From Alphaproteobacteria bacterium (GTDB lineage Bacteria; Pseudomonadota; Alphaproteobacteria; RF32; CAG-239): a DNA stretch of 64,000 nt. The notes beneath the pieces are model-generated. The model had not been told where the DNA came from. It saw only the letters and a program-made list of their open reading frames with translations, and did not search any database. The DNA lies in contig CAAGHP010000002.1 in the NCBI GenBank assembly GCA_900769705.1, positions 23,843 to 87,842 of the forward strand. Reading direction: 5' to 3'. The translations under genes were made by a program, and so were the position numbers. Positions 17,246 to 25,739 of the stretch are shown here, piece by piece. How positions within the stretch are numbered: position 1 is the stretch's first letter; every line of letters starts with the position of its first letter.

Positions 17246-17640
17246 CTGTTGAATTTTTTTATAGCTTTATCAAAACTGCCAAGTTTAACGGCTTCTTCAT
17301 AAAGGCGGACTTTATAATCAATTTTTTGCAAATATTTTTGAAATTGCTCAATTTGTGTCAAAATTTTAAGTTGCTGTTGTTTAAACATTTCCAAACGCTG
17401 GGGCAGGGTGGAATCGCCCTCGCGGAACCAGTCGATGTATTGTTTGATACCCTTGAGCGGCATTCCGGTTTCTTTCAGACATTCAATAATAGAAAGCCAG
17501 CCTAAATCGTTGTCAGAAAACATACGCAAGCCGGAACTGCTTTTACGCACAAACGGCAGCAAGCCTTCTTTTTCATAATAGCGCAGAGTGTGGACGGTCA
17601 GTCCGGTTTTGGCGGCAACTTGCCCAATTGAATAATACAT
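17242..17640 (-). CDS. MerR-family transcriptional regulator
   Basis: A 132-residue regulator. The N-terminal winged helix-turn-helix (SIGQVAAKTGLTVHTLRYYEKEGLL) is canonical MerR. It is followed by the dimerisation coiled coil (residues ~80-120) and a short tail without the conserved metal-binding cysteines, so an aldehyde- or stress-sensing AdhR/NmlR-like subgroup is plausible. The divergent region holds a MerR-type promoter with an inverted repeat in its long spacer, very probably its target. The gene normally controlled there is missing or reduced to a few codons. Confidence 0.88.
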   Translation of the reverse strand: MYYSIGQVAAKTGLTVHTLRYYEKEGLLPFVRKSSSGLRMFSDNDLGWLSIIECLKETGMPLKGIKQYIDWFREGDSTLPQRLEMFKQQQLKILTQIEQFQKYLQKIDYKVRLYEEAVKLGSFDKAIKKFNS

Positions 17641-17691
17641 CTTTGAATTTTCCGTAAAGTATATATTTTTTTTGCAGATTTTTAAAAAATC

Positions 17692-17722
17692 TTGACTTAG
17701 AGTAAACTCTAAAGATTAGACA
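17692..17722 (+). promoter_or_regulatory. MerR-type promoter/operator
   Basis: TTGACT at 17692-17697 overlaps the start of a perfect dyad TTAGAGT-AA-ACTCTAA (17697-17712). A TAGACA-like -10 follows at 17717-17722 with a 19-bp spacer. An operator inside an overlong spacer is the hallmark of MerR-activated promoters. Confidence 0.75.
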
Positions 17723-17757
17723 GTCAAGTGATAAAGAAAAAATTCATAGGAGGAAAA

Positions 17758-17878
17758 ATGTTTAGATTGCAAAATCGTCAGGTGGCTTAGGTTGACTTAA
17801 TTTATCGCGAAGCGGTTAAATCTTTGAAACATATTTTATATAATAACCATTTGTCGCATAATATCTATTATGTATAGT
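17758..17878 (+). pseudogene. remnant of the MerR-controlled gene
   Basis: An ideal AGGAGG (17749-17754) and ATG at 17758 open a frame that reads only MFRLQNRQVA before TAG. The same frame then continues (VDLIYREAVKSLKHILYNN...) to a second stop at 17878. Such a strong start behind a regulated promoter suggests the first codons of a deleted or decayed gene. A genuine 10-residue peptide cannot be excluded. The original gene family is not recognisable. Confidence 0.5.
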
Positions 17879-17922
17879 TTTAAATATTCAAAACCTGAAT
17901 TTATTAAATCAAGCCAGGTTTT

Positions 17923-19503
17923 TTACAGCAAGGACGCTTTTATAAGCTGCTGCGTATATGGTTGTTGCGGCTGTTCAAATATCTGTGTTGTTACACCTTG
18001 CTCAATAATTTTGCCATTTTTCATTACCATAACTCGGTGTGACATAGCTCGAATTGCATTCATATCATGTGAAATAAAAATATATGATATCTTATATTTT
18101 ATCTGCAAACTTTTCAAAAGTTCTACAATTTGGGCTTGAACCGTCACATCTAGTGCCGATGTCGGCTCGTCCAAAATAATTATTTTTGGATTTAAAATCA
18201 AAGCCCGTGCCAAAGCAATTCTTTGCCTTTGGCCTCCGGAAAATTCATGCGGATATGCATCCATAATTGATTCATCTAGATTAACTTCTTTTAATATTTC
18301 TTTGATTTTATTTATTTTTTCACTTTTCCGAAGTTGCTTGAAATGAACTGTTAAACCTTCTTCAATAATTTGTTTAATGGTCATACGCGGATTTAAGGAA
18401 TTGTATGGATCTTGAAAAACAATTTGCAAATCTTTGCTGAACTGATGCTGATTTTGATATTCATTGTCGGTCAATATTTCTATATTACCGCGATGTTTCA
18501 ATAAGTTAATAACAGCTAAAGCCAAAGATGTTTTACCGGAGCCGGATTCGCCGACAATCCCTAAAGTTTCCCCTTGTCTTAAATCAAAACTAACCTTATC
18601 AACGGCCTTGAAATCAGCAGTCACCCTGCCCCAAATATTTTTTTTGCGAGGAAAAGATACTTCTATATCATTAGCTTTAAGTATAATTTTTGAATCTTTT
18701 TTTTGCTGCAAATTCAATAATAAATTAGATGATATTAACTTTTTAGTGTAACTTGTTTGCGGGTTTTCAAACACCTGTTTTGCAGTTCCGTATTCTAATA
18801 AATCGCCTTTGTACATAACAGCAATATGGTCGGAGATTTTATGAACTAAACGTAAATTATGGCTGATGAAAATAATGGACATATTTAGTTTTTGTTTTAA
18901 TTCCAGCAGCAAATCAATAATTTGCTCTTGGATTGTCACATCCAAAGCCGTGGTCGGCTCATCGGCAATCAAAATCTGCGGATTGTTGGCAATCGCCATA
19001 GCTATCATAACTCTTTGCCGCTGCCCGCCGGAAAGTTCAAACGGATAAGCATTTATTTTTTGTTCAGGCTCTGGAATTTTAACCAACTGCAGCAATTCAA
19101 ATGTACGTTTTTTTATTTGTTCTTTGCTTAAATTTTGATGTAATTCCAAACTTTCCGCTATTTGTACGCCGATTTTGTGCAGCGGATTCAATGAAGACAT
19201 AGGTTCTTGGAAAATAAAAGATATTTTATTACCGCGAATTTGCTGAAATTCTTTGTTATTAAGACCTATAAGCTCTGTTTGATTAAAAACTATGGAAGAT
19301 TTTTCTAAATGATAAGCCTTTGGATAAGGCAGCAAACCCAAAATCGATAATGCCGTTACAGATTTTCCTGAACCGGATTCACCGACTATTCCAAGAATTT
19401 CCCCCTGCTCTAATTTTAGGCTTATGTTATTTACAGCGCAAAAATCAGTTTGGCCGTTTCGCTTGAAATATACTGATAAGTGATTGATTTCCAAGATATT
19501 CAT
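17923..19503 (-). CDS. yejF: peptide ABC transporter ATP-binding protein YejF-like (fused double ATPase)
   Basis: 526 residues with two complete ABC ATPase domains. The first (~1-255) has GESGSGKS, LSGGQRQR and ILIADEPTTALD; the second (~275-526) has GESGSGKT, FSGGQRQR and IIILDEPTSALD. This fused arrangement is typical of YejF, the energiser of the YejABEF oligopeptide/microcin C importer. Its start overlaps the yejE stop. Genes for the binding protein YejA and the permease YejB are not adjacent. It is the last gene of the long minus-strand run. Confidence 0.9.
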   Translation of the reverse strand: MNILEINHLSVYFKRNGQTDFCAVNNISLKLEQGEILGIVGESGSGKSVTALSILGLLPYPKAYHLEKSSIVFNQTELIGLNNKEFQQIRGNKISFIFQEPMSSLNPLHKIGVQIAESLELHQNLSKEQIKKRTFELLQLVKIPEPEQKINAYPFELSGGQRQRVMIAMAIANNPQILIADEPTTALDVTIQEQIIDLLLELKQKLNMSIIFISHNLRLVHKISDHIAVMYKGDLLEYGTAKQVFENPQTSYTKKLISSNLLLNLQQKKDSKIILKANDIEVSFPRKKNIWGRVTADFKAVDKVSFDLRQGETLGIVGESGSGKTSLALAVINLLKHRGNIEILTDNEYQNQHQFSKDLQIVFQDPYNSLNPRMTIKQIIEEGLTVHFKQLRKSEKINKIKEILKEVNLDESIMDAYPHEFSGGQRQRIALARALILNPKIIILDEPTSALDVTVQAQIVELLKSLQIKYKISYIFISHDMNAIRAMSHRVMVMKNGKIIEQGVTTQIFEQPQQPYTQQLIKASLL

Positions 19504-20513
19504 CAGCCATTTTTCCTTGTATCAAATACATCGCGTACACCTTCGCCGATAAATATCAGCATAGAAAGCAATCCGGATAGCACCATAAAAATACTGATAC
19601 CTATCCATGGTGCCTGCAAATTGTCTTTGCCTTGGCGTACTAAGTCTCCCAGCGACGGATATTCCTGCGGCAAGCCAAGTCCCAAAAAATCCAAGGCACT
19701 CAAAGAAGTTATCGCCTCTGCCATAATAAACGGAATAAAGGTAATTGATGTGACCAGTGCATTAGGCAGAATATGTCGAAACATTATGCGAAAGCTACTG
19801 ACGCCAAGTACTTGAGCTGCCTTAACAAACTCAAAATTGCGCAGGCGTAAAAATTCGGCACGCACCATTCCGGTTAATCCGGTCCAAGAGAAAAGCAGCA
19901 AAATAACCAGCAAACTGCAAAAAGTCGGCAAAAATACGCTGGCGATAATAATCAATATAAATAACTGCGGCAAAGAATCCCAAATTTCAATAAATCTTTG
20001 CAAAACAATGTCTGTTTTACCGCCGAAATATCCCTGCACTGCTCCGATGAATATGCCTATTACCGATGAAATAAGCGTTAATAATATAGCAAAAATCAGT
20101 GATAGGCGAATACCGTATAAAATCCGCGCCAGCACATCACGCCCTTCTTCATCCGTACCAAGCCAATGTTTTTTATCCGGAGCCGATGGCGTAGCACTGT
20201 CCAAATAATAATCAACGGTATTAAATGAATATGGTATCGGAGGCATTATCATCCAACCGTTCTGTTTGATATTGCTTTGAATTAAATTATCACGATAATC
20301 GGCCGCCGTCGGAAAATCTCCACCCCAAAAAGCATCACTGTAATTATGTATAATTGGAAAATATAATTCATTTTTATATTTTACTATCAATGGCTTATCA
20401 TTAGCAATTAAATTTGAAAATAAAGATAGTACAAAAATTATACCTAAGAGCCAGATTGAAATTAAAGCTCTTTTATTTTTTTTGAACACCTGTATTTTAT
20501 TTTTCAGATCCAT
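19503..20513 (-). CDS. yejE: peptide ABC transporter permease YejE-like
   Basis: Inner-membrane permease of 336 residues. An N-terminal transmembrane helix (~16-36) is followed by a periplasmic stretch with HWLGTDEEGRDVLARILYG, a signature of DppC/OppC/YejE permeases, and five further helices. The EAA cytoplasmic loop (VKAAQVLGVSSFRIMFRHILPNAL) docks to the ATPase. It is translationally coupled to yejF (1-base overlap). A YejB partner is expected for a functional heterodimer but is absent from the window. Confidence 0.9.
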   Translation of the reverse strand: MDLKNKIQVFKKNKRALISIWLLGIIFVLSLFSNLIANDKPLIVKYKNELYFPIIHNYSDAFWGGDFPTAADYRDNLIQSNIKQNGWMIMPPIPYSFNTVDYYLDSATPSAPDKKHWLGTDEEGRDVLARILYGIRLSLIFAILLTLISSVIGIFIGAVQGYFGGKTDIVLQRFIEIWDSLPQLFILIIIASVFLPTFCSLLVILLLFSWTGLTGMVRAEFLRLRNFEFVKAAQVLGVSSFRIMFRHILPNALVTSITFIPFIMAEAITSLSALDFLGLGLPQEYPSLGDLVRQGKDNLQAPWIGISIFMVLSGLLSMLIFIGEGVRDVFDTRKNG

Positions 20514-20515
20514 TC

Positions 20516-22516
20516 TTATAATCCGAATTCATCAAAATCTGCTTCTGTATTTTGAGCAGTCTCATTTTCAGCCTGTGCGGCGGCAACATTTTCGGCTTTT
20601 TTGCTTTTCTCTGCTGCTTTTTTTTCTTTAGAAACTGTTTTTTCTATCCAGATTTGTTTTTTATCCTGATTAAAAGTAATCCAACTTTCAAACCATTTTT
20701 CAAAATTTTTGCTGACATCATTGGATATTCCTGAAGCCAGCCGCCCCAGTTTTAAATCTAGGCCTTTTACAAATTTTTCGTGAATACCTAAATTTATTTG
20801 CTTTTGACACTTGTTCTTACCGCTTAAAAATGACATCAAAAGTTCATTAGCGCTGCAAAAATGCCAATCTACATGTTTTTGTAGCTGTTTATCATATATT
20901 GCCATGTTAATCGAGCGGTTAGCAATAAAATCATTTGCAAACACCGGATCTTTGGTGTTTTGAAAATTGTTTACGCCGGAGGTTCCTTGAATCACAATAG
21001 TACTGTCTTCAAGCAAGTTATTTTCACGCAGTTCCTGCACAAAATATTCCAGTTCGCCGTATAAACAGCGCATTTGCTGCAAATAGGCTTTTTGCCGCTG
21101 CTGTGTCAAATCATATTTTATCCAAGGCAGACTGGCGATGTCATACCAGTCATCAGTCGGCTTAACCTGACAAAACTCATTATATATATACATATTAGAC
21201 GGTAAATCTACAAACACAAAATAAGCTTGTTTTCCCTTGTCTTCTTTAATATTTTGCAAAAGCACATCAAATGTTTTGATGGAATTTACCACATACAGGT
21301 TGCTGTAATCAATACCAACCATCGGTGCATTTTTCAAATCAACAAAATTAGAAACAAAGGTAAAAACAGATGACATATTATTTATAATCTGCATGCTAGC
21401 AAGCCATTCCATCAGCAAAATATTTATCTTAGACAGCAAAGACAACCGAATATCATAAATATTTACCGGCTGGTTAATTTTTTCCATGCATCTGTCGACA
21501 TTGATTTGATGATTTTTATGACACATATCAAAATCGCGGGATTTATAGGCCGATACCAAATAGCCCTGATTTTGGAAATAATCGTATAAACTATTGTCTT
21601 TTAAATTGATAAGTTCACGGCGGATATTGTAAAAACGCCAATATTCAGAGAGCAATCTGTTTTTCAAAATATGCGACTTGCTGGATTTTTCAGAATCCGG
21701 ATTCAGTGAACGAACCATATTATATAAAAATTCATCTTCCGCCGTAAAAGCTTTGGGATAAACAGTAAAATTATTCTTTTGATAAAATCCCTGCATAATA
21801 TTTTGAGTGCGGGTTGCTTCATTTGTGTGCAGTGTTGTTAAATAGGCATAAGAAGAAAGGTTTGGCAGCATAAAATAGATAAAACGCTTATTTTCGCCCT
21901 CACCGGTTTTGTTGGAGTTATATGTTTCCAAAAATTCAGGCATATTGGTTTGATTGATATAGGCCGAATATACGTGAAAAAACAATACTCCGGAAGCCAG
22001 CATATATAAAAAACGTACAAAAAGGCTGCCGTAATAAAATATGCCGTAACATATTATGGCAAAGCCTATACCCAAAGCCGTATGTACTGGAATTGTTGTA
22101 CTGCCGATAGAAAAAAGCTGCTGCAGCATAGAAAATTGCCGATATAAAACAAATACCAAGGCAAATGTAATAAAAGAGGCTAGACAGCATTTTATAACCG
22201 TTCTGTTGCGCAGCAAAAATATAACTGCCGAAGAAAAAGCTAAAAAGCCCAATAAAATATAAGAAATTTCCGGAATGGGAAAAATGGAATCGCGGAAGAC
22301 TTCAATATTTCCAGAACCGGAGAATAAAATAAAATCCGTCGATAATAAAAAGGCTATGTACAAAGCGATAATCGTATTTTCAATAAACGAAATTTTTTTA
22401 TGGTTTATCTGTAGCGGTTTGCCATGTCTGGAAAAACGCCCTTCCACATCATGTTTCAGCGGTGCAGCAGAATTCTGCACCACCGGAGCATCGGAATTTA
22501 AATCATTCATAAACAT
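20516..22516 (-). CDS. membrane protein with divergent alkaline-phosphatase/sulfatase-like domain
   Basis: A 666-residue protein. After a cytoplasmic ~40 residues there are about five transmembrane helices (roughly 45-62, 80-97, 103-122, 142-165 and 166-183). A large periplasmic domain resembles the LPS phosphoethanolamine/sulfatase-type transferases in layout (FIYFMLPNLSSYAYL as first strand; STIVIQGTSGVNNF in place of the usual DHG strand). The expected metal-binding DHG and a clear nucleophile are missing, so it may be inactive or highly diverged. The last ~40 residues are Ala/Glu/Lys-rich. Its ATG overlaps the gatB stop (TGATG); a second ATG lies 2 codons in. Confidence 0.7.
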   Translation of the reverse strand: MFMNDLNSDAPVVQNSAAPLKHDVEGRFSRHGKPLQINHKKISFIENTIIALYIAFLLSTDFILFSGSGNIEVFRDSIFPIPEISYILLGFLAFSSAVIFLLRNRTVIKCCLASFITFALVFVLYRQFSMLQQLFSIGSTTIPVHTALGIGFAIICYGIFYYGSLFVRFLYMLASGVLFFHVYSAYINQTNMPEFLETYNSNKTGEGENKRFIYFMLPNLSSYAYLTTLHTNEATRTQNIMQGFYQKNNFTVYPKAFTAEDEFLYNMVRSLNPDSEKSSKSHILKNRLLSEYWRFYNIRRELINLKDNSLYDYFQNQGYLVSAYKSRDFDMCHKNHQINVDRCMEKINQPVNIYDIRLSLLSKINILLMEWLASMQIINNMSSVFTFVSNFVDLKNAPMVGIDYSNLYVVNSIKTFDVLLQNIKEDKGKQAYFVFVDLPSNMYIYNEFCQVKPTDDWYDIASLPWIKYDLTQQRQKAYLQQMRCLYGELEYFVQELRENNLLEDSTIVIQGTSGVNNFQNTKDPVFANDFIANRSINMAIYDKQLQKHVDWHFCSANELLMSFLSGKNKCQKQINLGIHEKFVKGLDLKLGRLASGISNDVSKNFEKWFESWITFNQDKKQIWIEKTVSKEKKAAEKSKKAENVAAAQAENETAQNTEADFDEFGL

Positions 22517-23976
22517 CAGTTATCTAACTTTTCTCTGACTAATTTATTGACAATAGCAGGATTAGCTTTGCCTTGCGACATTTTGAGCGTCTGTCCCACA
22601 AACCAGCCGGCCAAATTAGTTTTACCGTTTTTATAGGCTTCGACATTAGCCGGATTAGAGGCAATGACTTCATCAATAATTTTTTCAATAGCGCCTGTAT
22701 CTGTAACCTGTTTCAATCCTTTTTCTTCTACGATTTTTTCAGGATTTTCGCCAGTTTCGCTCATAATTTCAAACACATCTTTGGCAATTTTACCAGAAAT
22801 AACTTCTTTGCTGATAAGCTCTACCAGTTTGCCGAGATTTTCGGCAGAAACAGGACTATGATGAATATCAAGTTTCTTTTTATTCAGCATGGCAAAAAAA
22901 TCGCTCATCATCCAGTTTGCCACCTTTTTGGCATCGTGGCCGGCTGAAGCTTTTTCAAAAAAGTCAGCAACTTCTTTGTTTTCACACAAAACAGCTGCAT
23001 CGTACGGAGTCAAGCCCATTGTTTCAACAAAACGCTGTTTTTTGGCATCAGGCAATTCCACCATTTCTTTTTTGATTTGTTCAATATATTCATCGCTCAA
23101 AACCAACGGAGGCAAGTCAGGTTCCGGAAAATAGCGGTAGTCATGAGCAAATTCTTTTTTGCGCATAACTTTAGTTTGTCCTGAAGTTGGATCAAACTGA
23201 CGGGTTTCCTGACAAATTTCTCCGCCGTTTTCATAAACTTCAACATGGCGTTTAGCTTCATTTTCAATAGCTTGCATAACAAACTTAACGCTGTTTACAT
23301 TTTTCATTTCGCAGCGGGTGCGCAGCTCGTCAGAACCGTACGGACGGACAGAAACATTTACATCGCAGCGCATAGAACCTTCATCCATATTGCCGTCGCA
23401 AGTTCCTAAATAACGCAGAATCGAGCGCAGTTTACGCAAAAATGCTCCAGCTTCTTCCGGTGCGCGGAAATCCGGCTTTGTTACGATTTCCATCAAACCA
23501 ACGCCGGCTCGGTTAAAATCAATAAAGCTTTTATGCGGGCTCAAATCATGAATGGACTTACCGGCATCCTGTTCTATGTGCATACGCTCGATACCGATTT
23601 TTTTGGAGCTGCCGTCACTCAAATCTATACGAATGCTGCCCTCGCCTACAATCGGAAAACGGAATTGCGTAATTTGGTAGCCGCTTGGTAAGTCGGCATA
23701 AAAATAGTTTTTGCGTGAAAATTCGGAATATTTATTGATTTTAGCATTTAAGCCCAATCCGGTTTTAACAGCCTGATGTACGCATTGACGGTTTAAAGTC
23801 GGTAGCATTCCCGGCATTCCTGCGTCAACAAAAGATACATTGACATTCGGATCATCGCCAAACTCGGTAGAAGCTCCACTGAAAATTTTGGATTTTGAAA
23901 TAATTTGACAATGGATTTCCAAACCCACAATAACTTCCCATTTTCCTTTAGCTGTTTCGATAATATATTCTGCCAT
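22516..23976 (-). CDS. gatB: aspartyl/glutamyl-tRNA amidotransferase subunit B
   Basis: Kinase and tRNA-binding subunit of GatCAB, which converts Glu-tRNA(Gln) and Asp-tRNA(Asn) to the amidated forms. The 486 residues include GLEIHCQI, SEFSRKNYFYADLPSGYQITQ, the IDFNRAGVGLMEIVTKPD block and a C-terminal YqeY-like helical tail (~330-486). The start at 23976 follows AAAGGAAATAAA; the frame is open further upstream inside gatA, but without a start signal. It begins 1 base after the gatA stop. Confidence 0.96.
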   Translation of the reverse strand: MAEYIIETAKGKWEVIVGLEIHCQIISKSKIFSGASTEFGDDPNVNVSFVDAGMPGMLPTLNRQCVHQAVKTGLGLNAKINKYSEFSRKNYFYADLPSGYQITQFRFPIVGEGSIRIDLSDGSSKKIGIERMHIEQDAGKSIHDLSPHKSFIDFNRAGVGLMEIVTKPDFRAPEEAGAFLRKLRSILRYLGTCDGNMDEGSMRCDVNVSVRPYGSDELRTRCEMKNVNSVKFVMQAIENEAKRHVEVYENGGEICQETRQFDPTSGQTKVMRKKEFAHDYRYFPEPDLPPLVLSDEYIEQIKKEMVELPDAKKQRFVETMGLTPYDAAVLCENKEVADFFEKASAGHDAKKVANWMMSDFFAMLNKKKLDIHHSPVSAENLGKLVELISKEVISGKIAKDVFEIMSETGENPEKIVEEKGLKQVTDTGAIEKIIDEVIASNPANVEAYKNGKTNLAGWFVGQTLKMSQGKANPAIVNKLVREKLDN

Positions 23977-23977
23977 T

Positions 23978-25435
23978 TTATTTCCTTTCAAACTTTGCAT
24001 CAGCTTCAATTTTAGCAGCAACATTGAAAATTGTACCTTCGTCAAAAGGCTTGCCAATCAGCTGCATACCATACGGCAGACCGTTTTGAGACAAGCCAAT
24101 CGGCAGACTGAGCGCCGGCAAGCCGGCTAAGTTTACCGAAACAGTAAATACATCGTTCAAATACATGTTAATCGGATTATTTTTCATACTTTCATCACCA
24201 ATTGGAAAAGCCGTAACCGGAGATGTCGGAGTCAAAATAATGTCGCATTGCTTAAATGCGTTTATAAAGTCATCGTGAATAAGACGGCGCATTTTTTGAG
24301 CTTTAATGTAATAAGCATCATAATAGCCGGCAGATAAAACGTAGGTACCAATCATAATACGGCGCTTAACTTCGGTGCCAAAACCTGCAGTGCGGGTATT
24401 GATATATAATTTATCTAAGTTTTCGCCTTCTTTGCGCAAACCGTAGCGGATTCCGTCATAACGCGCCAAATTGGAAGACGCTTCGGCCGGAGCCAAAACA
24501 TAGTATGTCGCCAAAGCATATTTTGTATGCGGCAGAGAAATTTCTACAACTTCAGCGCCGCGGGCTTTCAGATATTCCGCAGCTTTATCCCAATATGCGC
24601 AAACTTCTTCGTTTAAACCTTCGGGACGATATTCTTTAGGCATACCAATTTTAAGTCCTTTGATATCTTTGCCTAAAAAGCTTTCAAAATCAGGTACTTT
24701 TACATCACATGATGTTGAATCTTTAGCGTCAAAACCTGCCATGCTTTTCAACAAAATTGCACAATCTCGCACGTCTTTGGCTATTGGTCCGGCTTGGTCT
24801 AAAGAAGAAGCAAAAGCCACAATGCCGTAACGAGAGCAGCGCCCATAAGTAGGTTTTATACCGGTGCATCCGCAAAAAGCTGCCGGTTCGCGGATAGAAC
24901 CGCCGGTATCGGTTGCCGTAGCTCCGGCGCACATATTTGCAGCTACAGCAGCTGCCGAACCGCCGGAAGAACCACCAGGAACCAAAGCGGCATTTAGGCT
25001 CCACGGATTGATAACCGGACCAAAGTAGCTGGTTTCATTGCTGCCGCCCATAGCAAATTCATCCATATTCAGTTTACCCAAAAAAACAGCACCGTCATTC
25101 AGCAGCTGAGATGTTACAGTTGATTCATACTGCGGAACAAAATTATCCAAAATATGTGAGCATGCGGTGGTGCGGATACCTTTGGTGCAAAACAAATCTT
25201 TGATACCGAGTGGTATGCCTTCCAAAGCGCGGTTTGTGCCGGCAGCATAGCGTTCATCAGAGGCCTTTGCCTGTGCTAAAGCCTTGTCACCGCATTCCGT
25301 AACATAAGCATTATAGCGCTTGCCTTCCTGCATATTTTCTAAATAAGCTTGGGTTAATTCCACAGAGCTGAATTTTTTGCTTTTCAAACCGTCTAAAGTT
25401 TCATGAATTGTTAATTTTGTAATTTCTTTCATCAT
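23978..25435 (-). CDS. gatA: aspartyl/glutamyl-tRNA amidotransferase subunit A
   Basis: Amidase-signature glutaminase subunit of GatCAB, 485 residues. The catalytic Lys sits in GIPLGIKDLF, and the two Ser of the Ser-cisSer-Lys triad in VPGGSSGGSAAAV and TDTGGSIREPA. It releases ammonia from glutamine or asparagine for GatB. Tandem ATG codons at 25435/25432 follow GGAG, which itself lies in the last codons of gatC, so the two are translationally coupled. Confidence 0.97.
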   Translation of the reverse strand: MMKEITKLTIHETLDGLKSKKFSSVELTQAYLENMQEGKRYNAYVTECGDKALAQAKASDERYAAGTNRALEGIPLGIKDLFCTKGIRTTACSHILDNFVPQYESTVTSQLLNDGAVFLGKLNMDEFAMGGSNETSYFGPVINPWSLNAALVPGGSSGGSAAAVAANMCAGATATDTGGSIREPAAFCGCTGIKPTYGRCSRYGIVAFASSLDQAGPIAKDVRDCAILLKSMAGFDAKDSTSCDVKVPDFESFLGKDIKGLKIGMPKEYRPEGLNEEVCAYWDKAAEYLKARGAEVVEISLPHTKYALATYYVLAPAEASSNLARYDGIRYGLRKEGENLDKLYINTRTAGFGTEVKRRIMIGTYVLSAGYYDAYYIKAQKMRRLIHDDFINAFKQCDIILTPTSPVTAFPIGDESMKNNPINMYLNDVFTVSVNLAGLPALSLPIGLSQNGLPYGMQLIGKPFDEGTIFNVAAKIEADAKFERK

Positions 25436-25437
25436 TT

Positions 25438-25725
25438 TTACTCCACAACTTTCGGCACGGCAAAATAATCATATTCCTTATCCGGCGCATTAGCCAAAAC
25501 AGCCTCCTGACAGCCTCCGTCGGTAATTTCATCATCACGCAGGCGCAATGTAGTGTCATTAACCGATATCAACGGTTCCACATTGTCTGTATTGACTTCG
25601 TTAAGTTCTTCTATCCAACTCAAAATTTTGTTAAATTCTTCTTTAGTTGCTTCAATTTTGTTATCTTCAACCTTCAATCTGGAGAGAAAAGCCACTCTCT
25701 TGACGGTTTCATTATCTATGGCCAT
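25438..25725 (-). CDS. gatC: aspartyl/glutamyl-tRNA amidotransferase subunit C
   Basis: Small 95-residue subunit that wraps around GatA and stabilises the complex. It has the family pattern VKRVAFLSRLKVEDN...FNKILSWIEELNEVNTDNVEPL, and a C-terminal YDYFAVPKVVE matching the usual FxVPKVVE ending. ATG follows AGAGG. It lies 14 bases after sppA and 2 bases before gatA. Confidence 0.95.
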   Translation of the reverse strand: MAIDNETVKRVAFLSRLKVEDNKIEATKEEFNKILSWIEELNEVNTDNVEPLISVNDTTLRLRDDEITDGGCQEAVLANAPDKEYDYFAVPKVVE

Positions 25726-25739
25726 AGTTTTTACCTCTT

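Noticed and set aside
22516..24057. Longer gatB with 27 extra N-terminal residues
   Set aside because: The extension lies inside gatA; AAAGGA and the conserved N-terminus support the start at 23976.
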